From contig CATIUR010000012.1 in the NCBI GenBank assembly GCA_949592205.1, positions 2,070,501 through 2,134,500 of the forward strand: a stretch of 64,000 bases of DNA. The letters run 5' to 3'. The stretch is from Helichrysum umbraculigerum (taxonomy: Eukaryota > Streptophyta > Magnoliopsida > Asterales > Asteraceae). The notes below the pieces were generated by a model that ran no database searches, had not been told where the DNA came from, and saw nothing but the letters and a program-made list of their open reading frames with translations. Every line of letters starts with the position of its first letter. Position 1 is the stretch's first letter. Positions 34,895-46,707 of the stretch are shown in pieces. Made by a program: the position numbers and the translations under genes.

Positions 34895-36470
34895 CGTGAG
34901 TTGGCTATCCCCAACTTCGGTCCAACAGATAGGTGATCGGCACTTACGACCCTTAAAGTGCCTCGAAAGGTGCAGCCTTGATGCTGGTATGATAGCTATT
35001 GTTATACGAAAACTCGCACAATGGTAGGTGTCGTTCCCAGTTTACACCGAAGTCAACTACGCAGGCCCGTAGCATGTCCTCCAGCATTTGAATTGTTCGT
35101 TCACTTTGGCCGCCAGTTTGAGGATGGTATGCGGTACTCATATCGAGACGGGTACCCAATGATTTTTGAAGTGACTGCCAAAATTGGGATGTGAAACGAC
35201 TAACCCTGTCGGAAATAATCGAGATTGGAACACCGTGTCGGGTTACGATTTCCTTGATGTAAATTCGTGTGAGGCGTTCCATTTTGTCGGTTTCTTTGAT
35301 TGCTAGGAAGTGGGCAGATTTGGTGAGACGATCGACGATCACCCAAATGGTATCGCAAACGCTCGATGATTTTGGTAGTTTGGTTATGAAATCCATGGCA
35401 ATTTGTTCCCATTTCCATTCAGGAATGTCGGGCTGTTGAAGTAAACTAGAAGGTTTTTGATATTCGGCTTTGACTTTCGAGCAAGTAAGACACTTGCTGA
35501 CATACGTGGCGATTTCAGCTTTCATGTTCGGCCACCAATAGAAATCCTTGATATCGTGATACATTTTGTCGGATCCCAGATGAATAGAATATTTGGACTT
35601 GTGAGCCTCATCCATCACCAAGTCTCGCAGGTTCCCAAAATTAGGTAACCAGATTCGGTTTGAGAAACACCTAACCCCGTTAGGTTTGATTTCGAATTGT
35701 TTGTCCATGCCTCGCAAGGCTTCATTTTTGATGTTATCGGGTTTCAAGGCTTCGAGTTGAGCAGTGAGAATCTGAATGTTCAGATCGTTATGAATTGTCA
35801 TGCTGAGGGCTCGGACTCGAAGTGGTTTCGATCGTTCCTTTCGACTGAGGGCGTCGGCAACAACATTTGCCTTCCCCGGATGGTATTTGATTTCGCAGTC
35901 GTAATCGGTAAGCAACTCGACCCATCGACGTTGCCTCATGTTGAGATCTTTTTGATCGAATATGTGTTGGAGACTTTTGTGGTCGGTGAAGATTGTGCAC
36001 TTAGTGCCGTAAAGATAATGTCTCCAGATCTTGAGAGCAAAAACGACTGCTCCAAGTTCGAGGTCATGCGTAGTGTAGTTCTTTTCGTGGATTTTGAGTT
36101 GTCGTGAAGCGTAAGTAATGACCTTGTCTCGTTGCATCAACACACAACCGAGACCTTGATGTGAAGCATCGCAGTATACCACGAAGTCATCGGTGCCTTC
36201 GGGTAATGATAAGATTGGAGCACTGCAAAGCTTTTGTTTCAGGAGTTGAAATGATGACTCTTGTTTTTCAGTCCAGTCGAACTTTTTGTCTTTATGAATC
36301 AGTGTCGTGAGTGGCAAGGCTATTTTTGAGAAGTTCTCGATGAATCGCCGATAGTAGCCGGCCAGTCCTAAAAACTGCCGTACTTCTGTTGGAGTTGTCG
36401 GCGATTTCCAATTTTTGATAGCCTCGATTTTTGATGGATCGGCATGGATTCCTTGACTGTCAGATAACAT
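34895..36470 (-). pseudogene. Gypsy-3 RNase H and integrase
   Basis: This frame holds the RT thumb and connection (WKSPTTPTEVRQFLGLAGYY), RNase H (VVYCDASHQGLGCVLMQ; FTDHKSLQHIF), the integrase zinc finger (HLGSDKMYHDIKDFYWWPNM ... CLTCSKVK) and core with Asp in AMDFITKLP, Asp in IISDRVSRF and Glu in GGQSERT. The frame enters from the RT segment through a shift near 36470. An extra base after FEAL (near 34950) breaks the distal integrase just before the LTR-A insertion. Confidence 0.92.
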
Positions 36471-36918
36471 GACCAAGGAATTGAACGGTTTGTATCCAGA
36501 ACTCACACTTAGAAAATTTAGCATACAGCTCTTCGTGTCTAAGTAGTTCTAGGATGGTTTTGAGATGATGCGCGTGTTCCTGTTCGTTTCGCGAGTATAT
36601 GAGGATGTCGTCAATGAAGACAATGACGAACTTGTCGAGATAAGGCTTGCACACCCGATTCATAAGGTCCATGAATACAGCCAGTGCATTGGTTAGACCG
36701 AATGGAATTACTTGGAATTCGTAATGCCCGTAACGGGTTCTGAAAGCAGTTTTTGGGATGTCGGTGTCGCGGACACGTAATTGGTGATAACCCGATCGAA
36801 GATCAATCTTTGAATAAAAACTCGACCCTTGAAGTTGGTCAAACAGGTCATCGATGCGTAAAAGTGGATATCGGTTCTTGACGGTTAACTTGTTCAACTC
36901 TCGACAGTCGATGCACAT
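36460..36918 (-). pseudogene. Gypsy-3 reverse transcriptase core
   Basis: The RT palm has CRELNKLTVKNRYPL, YSKIDLRSGYHQLRV and the catalytic FIDDILIYS (Gypsy form of YxDD). A TGA just before MCID, where Arg is usual (CGA to TGA), separates it from the upstream segment, and a shift near 36470 separates it from the downstream one. Confidence 0.92.
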
Positions 36919-37745
36919 TCAAAAAGAACCATCTTTCTTTTTGACGAATAGGACCGGAGCTCCCCAGGGTGAAGAACTCGGCCTAATGAATCCTCTTTCC
37001 AGGAGTTCCTGTAATTGGGTGGACAACTCCTGAAGTTCGGATGGCGCTAAACGGTATGGTGCTCGGGCCACAGGTGTAGCACCTGGCACGAGATCGATTG
37101 AGAACTCCACCTGTCTTGGTGGTGGTAGACCGGGCAATTCTTCAGGAAAGACTTCCGAAAAGTCTCGAACGATTGGCACATCCTCAAGTCGCTTCTCCTC
37201 CGACTTTTTCTCCATGATGTGTGCGAGGATTGCTGGATAACCCTTTCTTAGAAATTTCTGGGTTTTCAAACAAGAGATGATATTGAGTCTCGTCTCACCG
37301 GTCTTCCCCTGTATGACCAAAGTTCTACCGGCGGCGAGAGGGATTCGAACGACCTTGTCATAGCAAACGATTTCAGCGCGATGTTTGGACAACCAGTCCA
37401 TACCGATAATGACATCAAAACTTCCTATTTCAACGGGCATCAGATCAATTGAGAAGATTTCATCGGCTAGGTTTAAAGTGCAATTAGGTATCACACTTAG
37501 GTTTCTATGAGTTTACCATTTGCAAGTTCTACGATGTACTTAACATCTAAGGCAACGGGAGTGATGTCAAGTAGTGGGCAAAACTCATCAGATATAAAGC
37601 TTCTATCAGCACCAGTATCAAATAGAACAGAAGTAGTTAAGTTGTTAAGGAGGAACATACCCGTGACCACATTCGGGTCCTGACGGGCATCCCCGGAGTT
37701 GAGAACGAATGCTCTTCCCTTGGCATTGTTGTTGTTGCCCTTGTT
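36919..37745 (-). pseudogene. Gypsy-3 protease and RT N-terminus
   Basis: Retropepsin with the active site LFDTGADRSFIS lies at about 37599-37635. It continues as IGSFDVIIGMDWLSKH and leads into RT with RAPYRLAPSELQEL and GFIRPSSSPWGAPVLFVKKK. A one-base shift near 37500 and the stop at 36919 interrupt it. The TGA near 37743-37745 separates it from Gag in the same frame. Confidence 0.9.
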
Positions 37746-38756
37746 CTTTCATTTGGGACATGCATCCCTAAAATGCCCCATCTCTCCGCATCCATAGCAG
37801 GATTTGGATTGTTGGGTTTTGTTGTTGGAGGTGTTGTTGTTGGATTTGGAGGCTCGGCAGTCTTTGGTCAAATGCCCGTACCTCCTGCAGTTGTTGCAGG
37901 GAGTACTGCATGGACCGTCAAGGTGGTAGTTACACTTGGAACAGTATGGTCTGTCTCCAGTGTAGCTACGTTTTGTTTCAGTATTGGTGTTGTAAACTTG
38001 GATGGTGTTGGTTTTCTTGTTTGGTTGGTTTTGGTGTTCAGAGGGTTTTCGCTTGTTGTTGGAGGAGGTATTGGGTGTCTCACGGCTGACAACCAGCGCC
38101 ATGAGCTCATGTGCTAGCCGAATAGCACTTTCAGTAGTGGTTGGCTTAGGTGAAGCAACGTTCCCCTGGATATTCTCCGGGAGACCGCGAATGTATCTCT
38201 TGATGCTCTTCTCCTCCGGATCAACCAGTCCCGGGCATAACAAAGCGAATTGCTGGAATTTGGTGGTATACCCAGCAATATCAGTCCCTTGCACAGTCAG
38301 GTGCCAGAACTCTTCCTCTAGACGGTGCAGTTCTTCTTCAGGGCAGTATTTTTCTCTGAGCTTTTTCTTTAGTTCAGCCCAGGGAAGTTGGTTTGCTATT
38401 TCGATACCCACAGAGTTGGCGTGGGTGTTCCACCACGTAAGAGCACCTTCCTTAGAGGTGTAGGCAGCGAATTTAACTTTGTTATCCTCCGCACAGTTGC
38501 AGAGGTTGAAAACAGATTCCATCCGTTCTATCCAACGGATCAGTCCAATGGCACCTTCCGTGCCCTTGAAGTATAGTGGCTTGCGGCTGAGAAAATCCTA
38601 GTAAGAACAAGGCTTGATGACAGGGGTATTATTGGGAGCTTCACCAGTATTTCGGGAGTACCGAGGCGAGTCCCGAGCAGCCAAGGCGTCAGCCACGGCT
38701 CGAGAAACGATAGCATTGATTTCCGCATCACTGTAACTTTTCTTCTTGGGCGGCAT
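37746..38756 (-). pseudogene. Gypsy-3 gag
   Basis: The start at 38756 is MPPKKKSYSDAEINAIVSRA. A TAG at 38598-38600 interrupts it at about codon 53. The rest is open: retrotrans-gag core (LTWWNTHANSVG; FWHLTVQGTDIAGYTTKFQQ), an Asn/Lys-rich linker, a Cys/His cluster ending CNNCRRYGHLTKDC, and the knuckle CYGCGEMGHFRDAC. It is clearly homologous to the Gypsy-1 and Gypsy-2 Gag but diverged. Confidence 0.92.
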
Positions 38757-39022
38757 GATTCTTCAAGAAAGAAAGAAACAAAAGGTACATAAGAAATTGT
38801 ACCATAATGAAATTACAATAGATGCATATATGTAAAAGCAGTAACATACGACATCACTATGTAAAATTAATAATGTAGAATAATCGAGGAGAATTGTCAA
38901 TTGATGTTACAAGTTCCAAAAGTTACAGGATTAGATGTTTTACAAAAGTACCGGGAATTGTTACATCCGGTCGAATTACATAGGTCCAACGAAAGCATAT
39001 TAGGGTACAGATTCAGCCTAAG

Positions 39023-39517
39023 CTAATTCTGACGTAAGTTGAGTTGTGGCAGCAGTGCGTTGAGATGGGCCATAGATTCTGCGAGTCTGTTGGCCGTTCG
39101 GAGGGCGTCCTCGGTTTCCCTTAGACGTGTCTCGCACTGATGCAGCCTTGATTGTAGGACAGCGATTTCATTTCGGTTGCCAATCACTTGGTTGTGGACA
39201 ACCTCCATGGTTTCGACTGTTTCTCCCACTTGATTTTGAAGAGTGTTCATGGTGCTAACAGTGTGCTCGTGATCTTCGGAGACTTGCTCGATTCGTTCCA
39301 TTGCTGTGAGTCTCCAGTTTTCGCGAGTTTCTTGTAGTTCGGTATCCATTTCGTGGAGTTGTTGATCGTGATGGTGTACCCTAGCGGCTAAGTCCGTTAG
39401 AGTGAGGTGAGTGGGATATGGGCTAGCTCGAGGTAACCTGGTGTCCCTCCTAGCTACCCTTGAGTTTCGTGATCCATGTAGATAATAGAGTGATGAACTT
39501 GGTGGTGTGTTTGCCAT
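39023..39517 (-). CDS. Gypsy-3 accessory ORF upstream of gag, coiled coil (164 aa)
   Basis: This intact frame lies between PBS and gag, in element sense. The basic N-terminus (residues 1-40, Arg/Ser/Pro-rich) is followed by a nearly continuous heptad-rich coiled coil (about 45-155: LHEMDTELQETRENWRLTAM and similar). There is no zinc-binding motif, signal peptide or membrane segment. I do not recognise a family. It may assist Gag assembly, by analogy with other coiled-coil accessory proteins; this is inference. It is the only Gypsy-3 frame with no visible break. Confidence 0.65.
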   Translation of the reverse strand: MANTPPSSSLYYLHGSRNSRVARRDTRLPRASPYPTHLTLTDLAARVHHHDQQLHEMDTELQETRENWRLTAMERIEQVSEDHEHTVSTMNTLQNQVGETVETMEVVHNQVIGNRNEIAVLQSRLHQCETRLRETEDALRTANRLAESMAHLNALLPQLNLRQN

Positions 39518-39875
39518 TCTGAGACAAAGCGTTAGAAAGAATGAGGCCTATATCCATATAGTAACTTATATAATATAGCCTAAGATTGTAACGAGGCCTA
39601 TCTATGTATACTTAGTATCACATAATAGCCTATAGGGTGTCTAGCACAGACTTGTTTGAGTCTCGGTTCTCTCGAGGTCAGAGTCAACTAGTGTATTCCT
39701 GTTCAACATGATCGTTTCAGACCTTACATCATCTTTCCTTAATTGTACATAGTTGATCAGGCTATGTTAAATTAAAGTCGTATGCTGTAATTCCTGAACC
39801 AGTCATGCATAATGAGGAAATACTGCCTAACGGTCATAGTCTAGGCCCACTAAATGCAACCTAGTTCACTATAAC
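39518..39875 (-). other. Gypsy-3 leader between PBS and the accessory ORF
   Basis: This untranslated leader is similar near the PBS to the leaders of Gypsy-1 and Gypsy-2 (shared ATTGTACATAGTTGATCAGG and ACGGTCATAGTCTAGGCCCA). Nothing coding was seen. Confidence 0.7.
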
Positions 39876-39893
39876 CTTAGGCTCTGATACCAA
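39876..39893 (-). promoter_or_regulatory. Primer-binding site of Gypsy-3
   Basis: On the minus strand TGGTATCAGAGCCTAAGG starts a few bases after the 5' LTR. It is complementary to the initiator tRNA-Met 3' end and identical to the Gypsy-1 and Gypsy-2 sites. Confidence 0.9.
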
Positions 39894-40201
39894 TCTGTAA
39901 CACCCCCAATTTTATTGTTTAGCGGAAGCAAGATTTGGGTGTTACGAATCAATAATCACAGCACAAAGATATATAATGAACGACCATTATATGCATCGTT
40001 TTAACTTGTATTGATAAAAACAAAGTTTACATCAAAAATATTGTTTACATTAGCTCAGCTCAAAATTGAGAGATTTAAGTACATAATTAATCTATACAAA
40101 ATATAATAATGCAGCTAAATCTCTGATTGTTTGCATGATGACTCGAGCTAATTGATCCTTACTTGAGCAGTCCAACCTACTGCTGGTCACCTGTGATACA
40201 C

Positions 40202-41600
40202 CACTACTGGAAAAATACCTCATAGAAACCTGTTTTAAGCCTCATAGAAACCTATTGGTCAATAGGTTTCCTTGAGTACAGGTCTCAGCTAAAGAGACCT
40301 CTTGACAACAGGTCTCTATAAATTTATGGAGACCTCTTTGTTTGTAGCCAACTGGTCTCTATCCTTTGTTCCCGAAATTTTTCCAAACGCATAGGGACAT
40401 GTTGGTTAATAATCAACTGGTCTCTATTCTTTCCCTTTTAAAAAAAAAAAAAAATCCGCATATATACAATTTATTATATAGATTGCCAAATCTGCTCATG
40501 TACCGATTTCTTAGGCAATACAACCAAAATTAAACTATATATTCAAAATTAAATCTAACATATACAACATATCCATTTAACATGTAATTTCTCCACAAAA
40601 GAAAAAGTATACATATATGCATACAACAAAGTCGTACTTCATTCGTCCGGAATGTGAGATACCTCTAAAAAACATCGTCGTCATACTATCTAACTGAGTG
40701 TCCATATGGTCTCTCACCGTGCCAAAGGGAGCTACAAATATATGTAAAGAAAAAAGTAAAAATTAACTCACAAACTACTAAAATTACATTACAGTATACG
40801 GAAAAGTACAATATCATATAAAAAACAAGAGCATAAAACTTACCCACAAACTTAATATACATTTTTTCTCCACTAAAACAAAATGGGCAGCTCGGCCACA
40901 ATATCCTACAAAGCAAATGGATAATAAAATCAAGATAGATACAAAGGACTTGTACATTGAATATAAAAAAAAAAAAATTAAATAAAGCAGACAAGTCGAA
41001 TGTCAACAACGAAGAGCTGATATTTTTTTTGTAAGGCAACAACGAAGAGCTGATATGTAACAAAGCTATTCAATAATATATTATTATATATCGAAGTCTT
41101 TCTGCCAATTGCCTCAAAAGCCCATAAAACTAAAATGTGAACTCTGAATCACATAGACATAGGATGCATATCACATAAACTTATTTTAATAGATAAATAA
41201 GCATATATGAAGATAAGGTATTGACAAGATTGGAAGAACAAGGGAAAATAAACATTAAAAGATACATGATAAAGAAGAGGATGAAAAGGAAATATAACCT
41301 ATCTTGTTGATCCTTGAAATGAAGAGCGATGCATAAAATCTAAACAATATCACACACAAAATAGACCAAGTAATTGAAGAACAAAATAGACCAAACAATA
41401 TCTTGTTGATCCTTGAAATGAAGAGAGATGCATAAAATCTAAACAATATCACACACAAAATAGACCAAGTAATTGAAGAACTTTAATATAAGAAATAGAG
41501 GAGTTAAAGAGTTAGTTAAGATGAAGCATTGAAAAATTAAAGCGCACCTGATGAAGGACATTTGAAGAACAAGCCCTTTGGACTCACCGAATTGCATTAC

Positions 41601-41691
<91 letters not shown>

Positions 41692-43037
41692 GTAGTAATT
41701 AATAATTTAGTAATAACAATAATAATAAAAACAGAAATTCGAAACGATAATCATTCGAAGCTATAATGATTTGAAATTGAATCCTTAGTCCTACTTTACT
41801 TCAATTCCTTCCTTCATAGCCTGCATCTTTTGGAAAGAAAAAAAAAGGAATGTCTCGAGATGTTGCTCATCTAAATATAGATCAAGAGAAAAGGATGGTC
41901 TTCCTTCGTGCTATTGATTTTAAAGCATCATGATGAAGAAAGACATATTTTCACAATATCAATAACGCAGGAAGAACAATGTGTGGAAAACATGCTCTAA
42001 AACATTACAAAATATTCAAAGGCAATATATCGTGAAGAGACCAAAGGCAATATATGCAAAGACAATATATCGTTAAGAGACCAGAGGCAATATATTCAAA
42101 GGCAATAACATAGACATCCATAAGAGTAACAAGGCATGAATACATATCGAACCAAATGCACAAAATACTTAACAAACTCAAAGTAGCTAAAATCAAAATG
42201 CTTTTGAAATGTAATAATCTTCTTAATCTTCGAATACACAACAAACGGATAAACCATTTCTAATTATTAAGAGACCACTAATGACTTTCAGAAAATCAGG
42301 ATACAATTATAAATTAGTAACTAAAATATCTAATGTAATCAGTAGACTGTTTACTAGTTAATAAAAAACTACTTCAATACATCAAGATCCATCAATTGCA
42401 TTCCTAACAAACTATCGTATATTGATTACATTAACCTTATTAATTGATACAACAAAGATTAAACTTTTAACCATAAATTTTAAAATTATATTACACAAAA
42501 TTGTAAACCCTAAAAGAATAAAAAGTAGCAAAAACGAAATTTACCATCTTATAATAGTGGAGCCGAATTCCAACCGGTGGCGGTGTAGCGATGGTGGAGC
42601 CGCAGTGGTGGTGGAGCCGTATTGGTGTTGATCGAGGACGCAATTAAGAGAGTGAAATAAAGAAGTTGTGGGTGGTGAGCTGGTAGGGATGGTGGTTTGC
42701 GGTAGAGAAAGTAAATAGGAATTAAGAAGTTAGGTTTTAGGGTAAATGGTGAAGGAGTAAAGTTTTAGGCGGGCTTTTGAAACTTTTTTGAGGGTATAGA
42801 GGCCGCCATTTTTTTGAAGAATAGAGGCATGTTGTTATGTTAAAAAAAGGTCTCTATATTTTTATTGTAAAGTGACCATTTTCAATCTTGTTAACCGGTT
42901 CCTATCTTCGGGTAGTTACATAGATACCTTTTGATATGTAGTGGGCCCATCATGGACTAGTATAGGGACCAGTTGTTTTCTAGCTAACGGGTTCCTTTGT
43001 TAAAACAGGTTTCTTTGGACTCTTTTTTGTAGTAGTG
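40202..43037 (+). mobile_element. Non-autonomous CACTA transposon in the Gypsy-3 LTR
   Basis: The left end CACTACTGGAAAAATACC and the right end TTTTTTGTAGTAGTG are inverted CACTA termini. A perfect 3-bp TSD CAC occurs at 40199-40201 and 43038-43040, and the LTR sequence resumes exactly as in the other LTR (GCTAAAATTGGTCA). Subterminal AGGTCTCTAT-like and AACAGGT-like motifs cluster at both ends. The interior has no transposase and only short unassignable frames, so it would need a transposase in trans. It contains a 90-bp TAA microsatellite. Element strand is arbitrary. Confidence 0.93.
41601..41690. repeat. (TAA)30 microsatellite
   Basis: Thirty uninterrupted AAT/TAA triplets lie inside the CACTA element; such tracts are usually length-polymorphic. 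Confidence 0.97.
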
Positions 43038-43920
43038 CACGCTAAAATTGGTCAGCGAAACGCTGGTGAGCTCACAGGTTTGTATATCAACACATATGTT
43101 TGTATGAACCGCAAGATTTAATAATTGAATTTAAAATGCAATTAAGCAAGATAAAAGTTATACAGCCATGAGCACATAGTCTGAGCTTAACTTGAGTTGT
43201 CAGGCCCACTTAAGGAAACCTAACTTGAAATGCCTCCTACGAGTGCCTAATCCACACTCGTCTTCCCAAATGCTAATACGTCCGTTTGACCAGTTAATGC
43301 GTGCTAACCCGGACGAGGATTGTCAATCCTATATGATATCATATACTAACATTCACGCTACTACGTATTACCAGACTATGCAATGGAGGGCTTTAAATTG
43401 ATTAGCTTGAAACTCATGTAGTATTTGATTTGATTTGTACTTGCGTTCAACTTGTAAAATAAAACGAGCAATAATATCACACCCCTGATTGAAAAGCAGT
43501 AAAATAGGGGCCATGAGACTCACCTGAGTCTTGAAAGTTTGAATTAATAACTTGGATTGATTTTCCTTGAAGTGTTGTTCGAAGACTTGTAACCTAAAGG
43601 TGTCCATGACACGCGATGGTTATTAATTGTTTAGGCATCTCGAAAGACTACCTTTGTAGTTGTTTGTCCAAATTTCCCCGATTTGGTTGATTGACTTGTC
43701 CAAATTACTACGATTTGGTTGATTGACTTGTATATTTGAAAATGTGTACGGCCCGTTGGTGATTGTTTTGTAATGAAATTCACAACGTTATTATCTTGTT
43801 TTCCAAAGTATTATGCTTGTATCGTATGTACCAATGTATTTCCGAAGTCATGTAGTTTGAAAGTTTAAAGTTTTATAAATCCAACACTTAGTGAAAATCT
43901 GAGTTTTTAAACATTCTGTT

Positions 43921-44215
43921 TTATGCGACACAATATGCGACATAAAAATTTGTCATGCGACACAAGGGTTGTGTCGCATAGAAGTGCGACACAAGAGCTT
44001 AGCGACACAAGGGTTGTGTCGCATAAGCGGATAATGCTGATTTAACAGCGACATAATGATTGTATCGCATGGTATTTACGACATAAGGTACGACATAATA
44101 TTGTGTCGCAAGAGGTCCGACATAACTGAGTTTTACGACACAAAATACAACATAAGTGATTTTATACGACACAGTATGCGACACAAGGCTTGTGTCGCAA
44201 AGATGAACATCAGCC
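43921..44215 (-). repeat. GCGACACAA/TTGTGTCGC array in the Gypsy-3 5' LTR
   Basis: This is the counterpart of 30449-30745, with the same palindromes (GCGACACAAGGGTTGTGTCGC near 43960 and 44003) and a few different point changes. As part of the 5' LTR it would control transcription of the element. Confidence 0.9.
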
Positions 44216-45152
44216 TAGTACCTAGCGACTGTCGAGATTTTCCAATCCAAAACTCAAATCTAACTCATTTTTAAGCTATAAACTCGCGTTTTCCCCTTTG
44301 TAATGGACATATATATATACTTGAATAAACCGTTAATATGTAAAAATAAGCTAAAACGAGAGGTTTCGACTTTTGTCGGAAAACTTACAAAGTGGAGAAA
44401 TGAAAATCCGAAAAGATGGAAGTGTAGATAGTTGCGTGGTGATCGTTAATCTCTAAAAATCTTGATGATCCGAGGTCGTTTTTATGTTTATTTTGATGAT
44501 TTGTGATTTGGTGGTGGTTTGAAGTTTTGAGAGAAAAAGGGTAGAGAGAGAGAAAGAAGATGGTGGAAAATGGGGAAATGGGGTGGGTTTTCCCCCCATT
44601 TTTGGCAGATTTTTGGTGGGGTCCACGGGTGTGGGCTTCACCAATTTAACTCCCTGCAATCGCGCTCCGTGTGGTGTTCGTTTTCCCAATTGTTTAAACG
44701 TGAAACTATTATTTTATACGTTTAAATATGTGTTTTAAAATACGAATAATTACCCAATAATTTTGTTGAAGTATTCTACCATATACTTAATAATTATGTT
44801 ATAAAATGTAACTTGTTTCGTTTGTTTGCGCGTTTAATATTTTACTCGTGTGGACCTGGTTTGTACGATACGAAACTGATTTGAAATATTATCGAAATAA
44901 TATTTGGAACATAATAGCGTTATTAAATAATGTTATATTATTAAATTAAATTGTTCACCAACGTCCGTATTAATAGTGTCGAATTACATTCGATCTAAAC
45001 TTGTACGATTTAATCAAACCGCATAATTGTATATATATTCAACAACTATATATTACTTGATATATTAATTAGCCTAACACATAACTAATTACATGTATTA
45101 AACTTGGTTAGGCACTAATTACTAGTCCTAATTTGACAGGTGTCACATATTC

Positions 45153-46439
45153 TCTCCTGTTGCAAGACTAGAATTGATTCGCATCTTCTTGGCATAAGCG
45201 TCATTCAAAGGATTTTGCGTTTATCAGTTTGATGTCAAGAGCGCATTTATATATGGACAAGTGGACACCGATGTGTACGTGAAATAGCCTCCAAGTTTTG
45301 AAGACTCTGTGCATCCGAACTACGTCTGCAAATTAAACAAGGCACTGTATGGTCTTCATCAAGCTCCAAGGTTTTGGTATGAGAGGCTTGCTACTCATCT
45401 GATGAAGTATGGTTTCGAAAGGGGCAACATTGATAGCACTCTCTTTACAAAGAGTCATGGAGATGATTTGTTATTTGTGTAGGTGTATGTGGACGACATC
45501 ATCTTCGGTTCAACAAATGAGGCGTTGTGCAAGGACTTCGAGAAAATCCTGAAGTCTGAGTTTGAGATGAGTGCGATGGGGGAGCTTACATTCTTTCTAG
45601 GTGTACAAGTTGAGCAGTCTACTAAAGGTATTTACATTCATCAGTCGAAATATGTCACTGATATGTTGACCAGGTATGACTTGCTCAATTGTAAAACCTA
45701 TGTCACTCCCATCGAGCTTAATCACAATCTCGGACCTGCTAAGCATGAAGAAGATTGCAAGGAAAAGGACTATTGCTCTACGATAGGTTCTCTTATGTAT
45801 TTGACTGCCTCTTGGCCGTACATCGTGTTTGCTGTGTCAATCTACTCAAGATATCAAGCTAAGCCCAAGGTGTCTCATATGAAGGCGGTGAAGCGAATTT
45901 TCGGATATCTCAAACATAGACCAACTCTTGGTCTATGGTATTCGAATGAGAAAACATTCGCTCTTACTGCCTATTCAGATTCTGATCATGGCGGCTACAA
46001 TATTAATAAGAAGTCAACAACTGGTGGATGTCAATTTCTCGGATCGCGTTTGGTCTCTTGCCAGTGCAAGAAACAGACTATGGTTTTTACTTCTACAACG
46101 GAGGTCGAGTACGTTGCTGCTGCTAGTTGCTGTTCCCAGGTTCTATGGATTCAGCACCAACTACGTGATTACGGGTTAGTTCATACTATGACTCCTATTC
46201 ATATTGATAACACTGCTGCTATATCTATTACACGCAATCCCGTACAGCACTCTAAGACTAAACACGTAGAACTTAGGTTCCACTTCATACGGGATTGCTA
46301 TGAGAAACACCTAATAGACCTAGTCCATATAGATACCCTTAAGCAAAATGCCGACCTGTTCGCAAAAGTTTTTTCGCATACCCGATTTGATGAACTGGTC
46401 AACATGATTGGTTTAAGGTTCTTTCTACCTCAAAAGTAA
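45153..46439 (+). pseudogene. Copia reverse transcriptase and RNase H, continuation of copy 1
   Basis: This resumes the RT cut at 29262. It has QFDVKSAF and LNKALYGLHQAPRFWYERL, the catalytic YVDDIIFGS, then RNase H with AYSDSDHGG, TTEVEYVAAA and HIDNTAAI, ending FFLPQK at a natural stop (46437-46439). TAG codons at 45285-45287 and 45480-45482 both fit CAG to TAG. From 45483 to the end the frame is open. Confidence 0.93.
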
Positions 46440-46707
46440 CTTGGGACTTGGTTTTGTATGTTAGTGTGTTTAGATTTAAAAAAAAAAAGTCGCAACAGCC
46501 ACTCTTTATACTTGCTAGTATTAAAGAAAACGCGAAGTTGCTACATTTCTAAAAATAGACGTTCAGTTGTGTCTATAAACAACTAGGGAGATGATAGTAC
46601 ATTAGGGAGCATGCACAAAATGCAAATTTTAAGGTTTATCGTTGATGTATCGGTACGTTTATCTAGCATACTTACTACAGTTTTTATAAAATACACTAAC
46701 AATAAAC
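46440..46707 (+). other. Copia 3' non-coding region, ending at the duplication join
   Basis: This untranslated sequence after RNase H includes an 11-base A run near 46479. It contains no LTR. It ends abruptly where LTR-A sequence begins (GTTACATATTGAAAACTCGG at 46708, equal to 8426). Confidence 0.75.

Larger units (their letters stand above)
29263..45147 (-). mobile_element. Gypsy-3: complete but decayed Gypsy retrotransposon
   Basis: TSD TATTC lies at 29258-29262 and 45148-45152. LTRs are 29263-31677 and 39896-45147 (the latter holds a CACTA insertion). Orientation is minus, from the PBS and proteins. From 5' to 3' it holds an accessory ORF, gag, protease, RT, RNase H, integrase and a chromodomain-like tail, the order that defines Gypsy. 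Without its two nested insertions it would be about 10.4 kb. LTR ends resemble those of Gypsy-1 and Gypsy-2. Confidence 0.95.
39896..45147 (-). repeat. Gypsy-3 5' LTR, interrupted by a CACTA element
   Basis: It matches 29263-31677 except for the 2836-bp insertion at 40202-43037. It contains its own GCGACACAA array (43921-44215). Its end TGTCACA is followed by the TSD TATTC. Confidence 0.95.
20906..46707 (+). mobile_element. SIRE-like Copia retrotransposon, copy 1 (split by later insertions)
   Basis: Domain order is Gag, protease, integrase, RT, RNase H, which defines Copia. The long coiled-coil Gag with a GLGYHHVPPPK-type motif is reminiscent of the SIRE clade. It carries an inverted LTR-A in gag (22533-24816) and Gypsy-3 in RT (29263-45147). 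The 5' LTR is present, but no 3' LTR is seen because the element ends at the tandem-duplication join at 46707. Many stops and shifts make it non-coding. Confidence 0.88.

Noticed and set aside
40686..41063. Hydrophobic 125-codon minus frame inside the CACTA element
   Set aside because: Low-complexity Phe/Leu/Ile-rich translation of AT-rich DNA; no transposase motif.
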